From NCBI GenBank assembly GCA_900757025.1, contig CAAEMG010000026.1:1-10935 (forward strand): a stretch of DNA of 10,935 bases, read 5' to 3'. The translations under genes were made by a program, and so were the position numbers. Origin of the DNA: Clostridia bacterium. GTDB lineage: Bacteria > Bacillota > Clostridia > Lachnospirales > Anaerotignaceae. This document shows, in pieces, positions 5,936 to 10,935 of this stretch; the stretch's first letter is position 1; each line of letters begins with the position of its first letter. The notes beneath the pieces are model-generated. The model was given only the letters and a program-made list of their open reading frames with translations. It was not told the DNA's origin and made no database searches.

Positions 5936-6919
5936 ATGAAATTTTCAGATAAATATATTGACCTTCATGCCCATCTTGACGGCTCAATAACCGTTGATAT
6001 TGCCAAAAAAATTGCAAAAATACAAAATATTCCTCTGCCAAATGACGATGTACTTTTAAATATGCTTTCTCTTCCGCCGTCATGCGAAAGTCTTAATGAT
6101 TTTTTAAAATGCTTTGAATTTCCTTTAACGCTTTTGCAGACAAAAGAAAGCCTTACTCTTGCCGTTGAACTTTTGCTTGAAAAAATGAAAAATGACGGCG
6201 TAATCTATGCCGAAATACGTTTTGCGCCACAGCTGCACACAAAAAAAGGTCTTACACAGGAAGAAGCTGTTATTGCAGCCATAGAAGGCTTAAAAAATTC
6301 TTCTATACCTTCAAATTTAATATTATGCTGTATGCGTGGCAAAGGAAACGAAACCGAAAACAATCTTACAATAGAACTTGCACATAAATATCTTACAGAC
6401 GAAAATGGTGTCGCTGCTGTTGATTTAGCAGGCGCAGAGGCCCTTTTCCCAACAGAAAATTTTGCACCTCTTTTCAAAAAAGCCTCTAAATACAATATTC
6501 CGATAACAATACACGCCGGTGAGGCAGACGGATTTAAAAGTGTTGAGGCAGCTTTAAAAATGGGAGCAAAACGAATAGGCCACGGAATAAGAATAGCCGA
6601 CAATGAGCCTATTATGGAAAAAATAAAGGATATGGGAATTTTTCTTGAAATGTGTCCCACAAGCAACAGACAGACAAAGGCTGTGGCAGACATGAAAAAT
6701 TATCCAATAATTAAATTTTTGAACAAAGGCATAAAAATAACAATAAACACCGATGATTTGGCTATAGAAAGAACCGACATAGCAAAAGAATTTGAATATA
6801 TTGAAGATAAATTTAATGTTACCGCCGAGCAGGAAAAAATTATACTCAAAAATTCAATAGATGCCGCCTTTACTTCCGAAAGAACAAAGGAAAATTTAAG
6901 AAAGCAAATCGGTTTATAA
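5936..6919 (+). CDS. add: Adenosine deaminase
   Basis: This 327-residue cytoplasmic zinc amidohydrolase of purine salvage converts adenosine and deoxyadenosine to inosine and deoxyinosine plus ammonia. Zinc and catalytic residues are in place: H11 and H13 (DLHAHLDGS), H193 with catalytic E196 (HAGEADG), H216 (RIGHGIR) and D273/D274 (INTDDLAI). The substrate-side motif CPTSN is at 240-244, and SLNDFLKCFEFPLTLLQT (52-69) is typical of the family. The usual proline after NTDD is replaced by leucine, and CPTSNxxTGA reads CPTSNRQTKAV. These are minor changes, but a related 6-aminopurine deaminase specificity cannot be fully excluded. The ATG at 5936 is preferred over an in-frame GTG at 5927 because that GTG lies inside the ribosome site GAGGTGAT. 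The gene lies 72 bp downstream of the DtxR-family gene, behind a hairpin, and converges on addA. Confidence 0.94.
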   Translation: MKFSDKYIDLHAHLDGSITVDIAKKIAKIQNIPLPNDDVLLNMLSLPPSCESLNDFLKCFEFPLTLLQTKESLTLAVELLLEKMKNDGVIYAEIRFAPQLHTKKGLTQEEAVIAAIEGLKNSSIPSNLILCCMRGKGNETENNLTIELAHKYLTDENGVAAVDLAGAEALFPTENFAPLFKKASKYNIPITIHAGEADGFKSVEAALKMGAKRIGHGIRIADNEPIMEKIKDMGIFLEMCPTSNRQTKAVADMKNYPIIKFLNKGIKITINTDDLAIERTDIAKEFEYIEDKFNVTAEQEKIILKNSIDAAFTSERTKENLRKQIGL

Positions 6920-6923
6920 AATA

Positions 6924-6971
6924 AAGCCGAAATATATGTAATTAAATTTATAATATATTTCGGCTTGAATT
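6924..6971. terminator. Bidirectional terminator shared by add and addA
   Basis: A perfect 14-bp stem, AAGCCGAAATATAT (6924-6937) with ATATATTTCGGCTT (6953-6966), encloses a 15-nt AT loop. On the plus strand the tail is GAATTTTTT; on the minus strand it is TATTTTAT. It starts 4 bp past the add stop codon and ends just before the addA stop codon, filling the 54-bp convergent gap, so it can stop transcription from both sides. Confidence 0.88.
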
Positions 6972-6973
6972 TT

Positions 6974-9900
6974 TTACATCTTTATAAATTTGTCAAGGTA
7001 AAATGAATATATATATTTTTCATCAACTTTTCTTCCTGTACTTCTTTCTATTGCCAAAGAATATATATCAAGCTGTATTTTATATTTATCAAAAAAGCCG
7101 TTTTCTTCACCTTTTGGAACATAATCCGTTTTATAATCCAAAAGAACTGTTTTGTTTTCCTCCGAAAAATAGCAGTCAACAATACCGTGAACAACCACCT
7201 TTTCATCGCACTGTCGATAATTTTCATCTCCATATGCTTCATATGCCGAAATTTCCATAGCAAAAGGTGTTTCTTTTTTCACTGTATCTGCATTTCTTAT
7301 TCTTTCGCCTATTGGCGATAATATAAAGTTTTCTATTTTTCTTAAATTAACCGACTTTTCTTCCTCTTCCGTAATAACCGAAATTTCACGCAAATATTTT
7401 GTAAATTCTTTCAGTTCTTCTTTGGTATATTTCTTTCTGAAATCCAAATGTTCCATAACAGTATGTATGGCTGTACCTTTTTGGGCAGATGTAAGCTTTG
7501 AAACTTCCTTTGTAAAATCAGGGCGTTTATATTCCTGTTTTATTTCAGGCTCTTCCAAAAGTTCTTTCTGGTAGTTGCGTTTTATTTCGGAAATGGAAAT
7601 ACTTGCCGAAATATCGGCAAATTTTTTATATGGATATTCATAAGAAAGTGCCGAAAAAACATCAAATGAAGGTTTTTCCTCAATTAAAGGCATATTGCCC
7701 TCAACAGGCATATTCCCTTCCGGAACATCTTCTTCGGAATTTTCTTTTTCACTGCCGTCTATAATGTTTATGCTCCAATTTGAACAGTCGTCAGACTTTC
7801 CTATATAAATTCCCGCTCTCAAAGAATCTGCGTCCTTATGTGACGCAACGGCAGCACCTATCCAGTCTATATATCTGTGGGCACTTCTGACATAATACTC
7901 TTTCATATGGCCTGTGGCAGAAGAATTTGAACACCATTTCATACGTGTTTTTTCAATATCTTTAACTCCGCAGGTAAGTATAAGTTTTTCCTTTGCCCTT
8001 GTAAGGGCAACATAAAGCACACGCATTTCCTCTTCTATAAGTTCCTGACGTATTTTTTCGGCAATAACTGTTTTTGCCGCTGTTTTTCTGCACACACGGG
8101 TTTGGCTGTTTAAATAGTCACATCCAACGCCTATTTTGCTGTGGAAAATATAGCTTTCCGAAATATCGGAAATATTAAAGCCCTTGCCAAGTCCGCTTAC
8201 AAAAACAACGGGAAATTCAAGGCCCTTGCTTTTATGTATTGTCATTATTCTTACAACATTTTCGTTTTCGTTTAAAACCTTTGCCTCGCCTGTTTCAACG
8301 GCATTTTTTTCTATTTTTTCTATATAGTTTATAAAGTCAAAAAGGCTTTTTATTCCCGTCTGTGCCGCACTTTCGGCTCTTTCCAAAAGCATTGTAAGGT
8401 TTGCCTGTTTTATTTTGCCCATAGGCAAAGCACCTGCATAATCATAGTAGCCGGTTTGGGTATATATCTGCCACAAAAGCTCTCTTACTGTTATAAAAGG
8501 AGCCGTTTTTTTCCATTTGTCAATATCGTCGGCAAAGCGTTTAAGTTTTTCTTTTATATTTTCATTATTGCCGTTTTGAATATACTCACGCACATTTTCT
8601 ATGAAATTTTCATTATCGGCAAAGCATCTTATTTGAGCCAGTTCATCATCGCTTACATTATATACATAGCTTTTAAGCACAACCATAACCGGTATATCCT
8701 GATAGGAATTGTCTATAACCTTCAAAAAAGATACTATAAGAGCAACTTCTTTTTTGTTAAAATATCCGCTGTCACCGCCTGCAAAAACAGGTATCGAATA
8801 ATTACGGAAAATTTCTTCCGCTGCTCCTGCCCAGCTTCGTGTTGACCTTAAAAGAACAACAATATCGCCATAACGTATATTTCTGTATTCTCCGCTTTCT
8901 TTGTCCAAAACTTTAAAGCCGTCACCAATAAGTTTTTGTATTCTTTCGGCAATAAATATAAGTTCTTTTTGTGCCGATGTCATATCTTCTTCATCTTCGT
9001 CGGTTTCTTCTGTGCCTTCTTTAAGTTCTATAATATCCAGTTCCGTTTCGTAAGAAGTATTTCTGTCGTTACTTTGGCTAAAATCCGCACCATAATATAA
9101 GGCTTCATTTTCATTATAGTCAATAAGTCCTGTTTCTTCGCTCATAATTTGTCTGAATATAAAGTTTATGCTGTCCAAAACATTTTTGCGGCTTCTGAAG
9201 TTTTTTGAAAGATAAATAACTTTGCTGTTTTCGTCATCTGCAAGAGATTTTATTTTGCCCATAAAAACACTTGGGTCAGCCTGTCGGAAACGGTATATAC
9301 TCTGCTTTACGTCGCCAACCATGAATCTGTTTGGCATATTTTTTCCTCTGCCGGAAAGAGCGTTTAATATCATTTCCTGAACAATGTTGCTGTCCTGATA
9401 TTCATCGGTCATTATTTCATAAAAATCTCTTTGAAGTGTTTCCGCCTCTTCCGAAACAGCAAACAAGCCGCTGTTTTCATCAAAATTATAAAGAATTTTC
9501 ACTGCCATATGTTCAAGGTCATTAAAATCTATGGCATTTTTTTCTTTCTTCATTTCAGTGTAAATTTCAGTAAATTTTTCAACACATTCATAAAGACCTT
9601 TTAAAGCAGGTATACAAAAACGCATATCCTCTTCCATTTCCTCAAATGTGCGGAAGAAATAATTTTCCTTCATTTTTTTGAAAATGTCTTTAACTTCGTT
9701 TCTTACTGCCTGTGCGTTTTTCGCCTCTGCCTCGTCTGTTTCTTTCTTCTTTCTCGGAAGGCGTGAAAATTCAAAGCTGTTTACAATATCATAGGCTTTG
9801 TCATAATCATCTTCTTCAAGTGCATTTTTCATTCTTGTAAATTCATAAATATCGTTTGTAAAATTATCAAGATATTCAAAAGGAACAAAATCTTTAACTG

Positions 9901-10594
9901 CCGTAAGCCTTAATATAAGCGCCCAAATTTCTTTATAACAGTTTTCAATAAACATTTTTCCATAAAGAGAACCTTCAAGACCGTTTTCATCAAGAACAAA
10001 CTTGTTTACGGCATTTTTAAGCCAATATAAAGGAAAGGGAAGGCTTTGTATATTTTCATATGTATTTAAAATTGTCTTTTTCAAGTTGTTAAAGCCGGTT
10101 TCGTCTTTAACGCTTTCCGCAAAAGCAACAAAGTCCTCATTATCCTCTTTTTCAAACATTTCCTCCAAAACGCCGTCAAGAGCATCGCTTTTAAGCAAGG
10201 CACACTCACTTTCATCGGCTATTCTTGCCGAAGGGTCAATATCAAGCTTTACGTAAAAGTTTCTTATAAGCTTTGTGCAGAAAGCGTGTATTGTCATTAT
10301 GTTTGCCCTGCCCAAAAGAGCAAGCTGTCTGTGCAAATGCTCGCTTTGCGGATTAAGCTCTATTTTTTTTGAAACTGCCGCCGATATCCTTTCTTTCATC
10401 TCTGCCGCAGCGGCATTTGTAAATGTAACAACCAGAAGGCTGTCCACATCTGCACCAAGGCTTTCATCTGTTATTATTCCTATTATTCTTTCAACAAGAA
10501 CGGCAGTTTTTCCGCTTCCTGCTGCCGCCGATACAATTACATTTTTATCTCTTGCTTCTATTGCCGCAAGCTGTTCTTCAGTCCATTTTGCCAT
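6974..10594 (-). CDS. addA: AddA, ATP-dependent helicase/nuclease subunit A
   Basis: This 1206-residue protein is the helicase-nuclease subunit of AddAB, which resects double-strand breaks up to a Chi sequence for RecA loading. Superfamily 1A (UvrD-like) helicase motifs appear in order: Walker A SAAAGSGKT (22-30, K29), motif Ia VTFTNAAAAEM (56-66), DEYQDSN (397-403), GDVKQSIYRFR (427-437), LSKNFRSR (462-469), MTIHKSKGLEFP (784-795) and VLYVALTRAKEKL (859-871). The C-terminal RecB-type nuclease has H1044 (GTAIHTVMEHLDF), D1140 (HGIVDCYF) and LLDYKTD (1151-1157, D1153 and K1155), then the conserved Q1174 and Y1178 (QLDIYS). Length is close to the roughly 1230 of B. subtilis AddA, and every motif is intact. 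The linker holds a small tandem repeat, EGNMPVEGNMP (959-969). The ATG is set by AGGAGATATT and by MAKWTEEQLAAIEA. The usual partner addB is not directly upstream; an unidentified gene is. Confidence 0.97.
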   Translation of the reverse strand: MAKWTEEQLAAIEARDKNVIVSAAAGSGKTAVLVERIIGIITDESLGADVDSLLVVTFTNAAAAEMKERISAAVSKKIELNPQSEHLHRQLALLGRANIMTIHAFCTKLIRNFYVKLDIDPSARIADESECALLKSDALDGVLEEMFEKEDNEDFVAFAESVKDETGFNNLKKTILNTYENIQSLPFPLYWLKNAVNKFVLDENGLEGSLYGKMFIENCYKEIWALILRLTAVKDFVPFEYLDNFTNDIYEFTRMKNALEEDDYDKAYDIVNSFEFSRLPRKKKETDEAEAKNAQAVRNEVKDIFKKMKENYFFRTFEEMEEDMRFCIPALKGLYECVEKFTEIYTEMKKEKNAIDFNDLEHMAVKILYNFDENSGLFAVSEEAETLQRDFYEIMTDEYQDSNIVQEMILNALSGRGKNMPNRFMVGDVKQSIYRFRQADPSVFMGKIKSLADDENSKVIYLSKNFRSRKNVLDSINFIFRQIMSEETGLIDYNENEALYYGADFSQSNDRNTSYETELDIIELKEGTEETDEDEEDMTSAQKELIFIAERIQKLIGDGFKVLDKESGEYRNIRYGDIVVLLRSTRSWAGAAEEIFRNYSIPVFAGGDSGYFNKKEVALIVSFLKVIDNSYQDIPVMVVLKSYVYNVSDDELAQIRCFADNENFIENVREYIQNGNNENIKEKLKRFADDIDKWKKTAPFITVRELLWQIYTQTGYYDYAGALPMGKIKQANLTMLLERAESAAQTGIKSLFDFINYIEKIEKNAVETGEAKVLNENENVVRIMTIHKSKGLEFPVVFVSGLGKGFNISDISESYIFHSKIGVGCDYLNSQTRVCRKTAAKTVIAEKIRQELIEEEMRVLYVALTRAKEKLILTCGVKDIEKTRMKWCSNSSATGHMKEYYVRSAHRYIDWIGAAVASHKDADSLRAGIYIGKSDDCSNWSINIIDGSEKENSEEDVPEGNMPVEGNMPLIEEKPSFDVFSALSYEYPYKKFADISASISISEIKRNYQKELLEEPEIKQEYKRPDFTKEVSKLTSAQKGTAIHTVMEHLDFRKKYTKEELKEFTKYLREISVITEEEEKSVNLRKIENFILSPIGERIRNADTVKKETPFAMEISAYEAYGDENYRQCDEKVVVHGIVDCYFSEENKTVLLDYKTDYVPKGEENGFFDKYKIQLDIYSLAIERSTGRKVDEKYIYSFYLDKFIKM

Positions 10595-10602
10595 AATATC
10601 TC

Positions 10603-10935
10603 CTAAGCCTGTTTCGACAATATTATTCTTCTCGAAACAGATATATAACGTGAAAAATATTTCATAAGGTTGCTGTAAGAATTATAGCAGAAATTTTCCG
10701 TAAAAGCTATTGTGCAGGCATCAGAATATGTTTTTCCCGTTACATATTTAATCATAATCTGCGGAAAAACCGCATTAAACCTTGTTTCAAAAGAAAATGC
10801 CATTTGACGGAGAATATTAAAAAATTTTTCTTCCGTTTCGTCAAATTCAAATACAAAAAACATATCACTTTGCATATCTTCACATTTAAGGAAATTTTTT
10901 CTTCGTATACAAATTTTCAGGGTGTTGTATATTGC
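10603..10935 (-). CDS. Unidentified protein, C-terminal part (runs off right edge)
   Basis: A minus-strand frame is open from the window edge for 110 codons to a TAG at 10603-10605. It is very likely coding: it uses the same codons as its neighbours (GAA, AAA, ATA, TTT), and its stop codon is embedded in the addA ribosome site (TAGGAGAT), leaving 8 bp to the addA start. The visible part is soluble with no membrane segment. It includes FFVFEFDETEEKFFNILRQM, then a stretch rich in Tyr/Phe/Ser, and ends RRIILSKQA. I do not recognise a family. It is not the C-terminus of AddB, which should carry a cysteine cluster for an iron-sulfur centre. A faint likeness to an AraC-type helix-turn-helix (IAFTENFCYNSYSN) or a degenerate GGDEF end was considered and is too weak to claim. 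An internal ATG at 10875 is probably not the start. Confidence 0.6.
   Translation of the reverse strand, partial: AIYNTLKICIRRKNFLKCEDMQSDMFFVFEFDETEEKFFNILRQMAFSFETRFNAVFPQIMIKYVTGKTYSDACTIAFTENFCYNSYSNLMKYFSRYISVSRRIILSKQA

Noticed and set aside
6205..6693. Minus-strand open frame antisense to adenosine deaminase
   Set aside because: It is fully inside a gene whose catalytic motifs are all intact in the other strand, and its own translation shows no domain.
10275..10667. Plus-strand open frame across the addA start
   Set aside because: It overlaps conserved AddA helicase motif I and the addA ribosome site on the other strand; this is a shadow of real coding sequence.
10700..10875. AraC-type helix-turn-helix or GGDEF remnant in the right-edge partial protein
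   Set aside because: A few residues line up (IA, F, NSY), but the second helix signature of AraC and the GGDEF loop are absent, so the match could be chance.
1..10935. Defence island, prophage, CRISPR array or insertion sequence
   Set aside because: No repeat-spacer pattern, terminal inverted repeats, transposase, integrase or toxin-antitoxin pair was found, and the genes are housekeeping families with uniform composition.

Overview
The window is AT-rich chromosomal DNA with strong AGGAGG/AGGTGAT-type ribosome binding sites and compact operons. It encodes an S-layer-homology (SLH) anchored glycosidase, an AddA-type recombination nuclease and a VanR/PhoB-like two-component pair. Together these point to a low-GC Gram-positive of class Clostridia. 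A Lachnospirales-like host is my guess; nothing in the window fixes the genus. I see no transposase, integrase, tRNA, rRNA, CRISPR array or phage gene, and gene style is uniform, so this looks like core chromosome rather than a mobile island.

Layout, left to right. (1) 1-1393, minus strand: a two-component operon. The response regulator (704-1393) comes first and the sensor histidine kinase follows. Only the N-terminal 239 codons of the kinase are inside the window; it starts at a TTG that overlaps the regulator's end. Upstream of the regulator lie an 11-bp-phased direct repeat and an extended -10, which suggest autoregulation. (2) 1574-5276, minus strand: galE, then a ROK-family sugar kinase 12 bp later, then a secreted SLH/GH18 glycosidase closed by a hairpin terminator. 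The glycosidase is separated by 97 bp and may have its own weak promoter. (3) 5277-5494: a divergent intergenic region with a sigma-A-type promoter for galE on one side. On the other side is a near-consensus promoter for a DtxR/MntR-type metal-dependent regulator, with a perfect 8-bp inverted repeat across its -10 box. (4) 5495-6919, plus strand: the regulator, a hairpin, then adenosine deaminase. (5) 6974-10935, minus strand: an unidentified partial gene runs in from the right edge and is followed at 8 bp by addA. addA converges on adenosine deaminase, and the two share a 14-bp perfect-stem bidirectional terminator.

How the genes fit together: GalE (UDP-glucose/UDP-galactose interconversion) and the ROK kinase (probably glucose to glucose-6-phosphate) feed sugar-nucleotide metabolism. 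The GH18 protein acts outside the cell on a chitin- or peptidoglycan-like polymer while held by SLH domains to the secondary wall polymer. The two-component system would sense an extracellular signal. Adenosine deaminase serves purine salvage. AddA is the helicase-nuclease subunit for double-strand-break repair, but its usual partner addB is not next to it here.

I did not find a convincing novel system. The points most worth a second look are the mixed metal-ligand set of the small DtxR-family regulator together with its putative operator, the unidentified gene coupled to addA in place of addB, and the GH18 active-site substitution.
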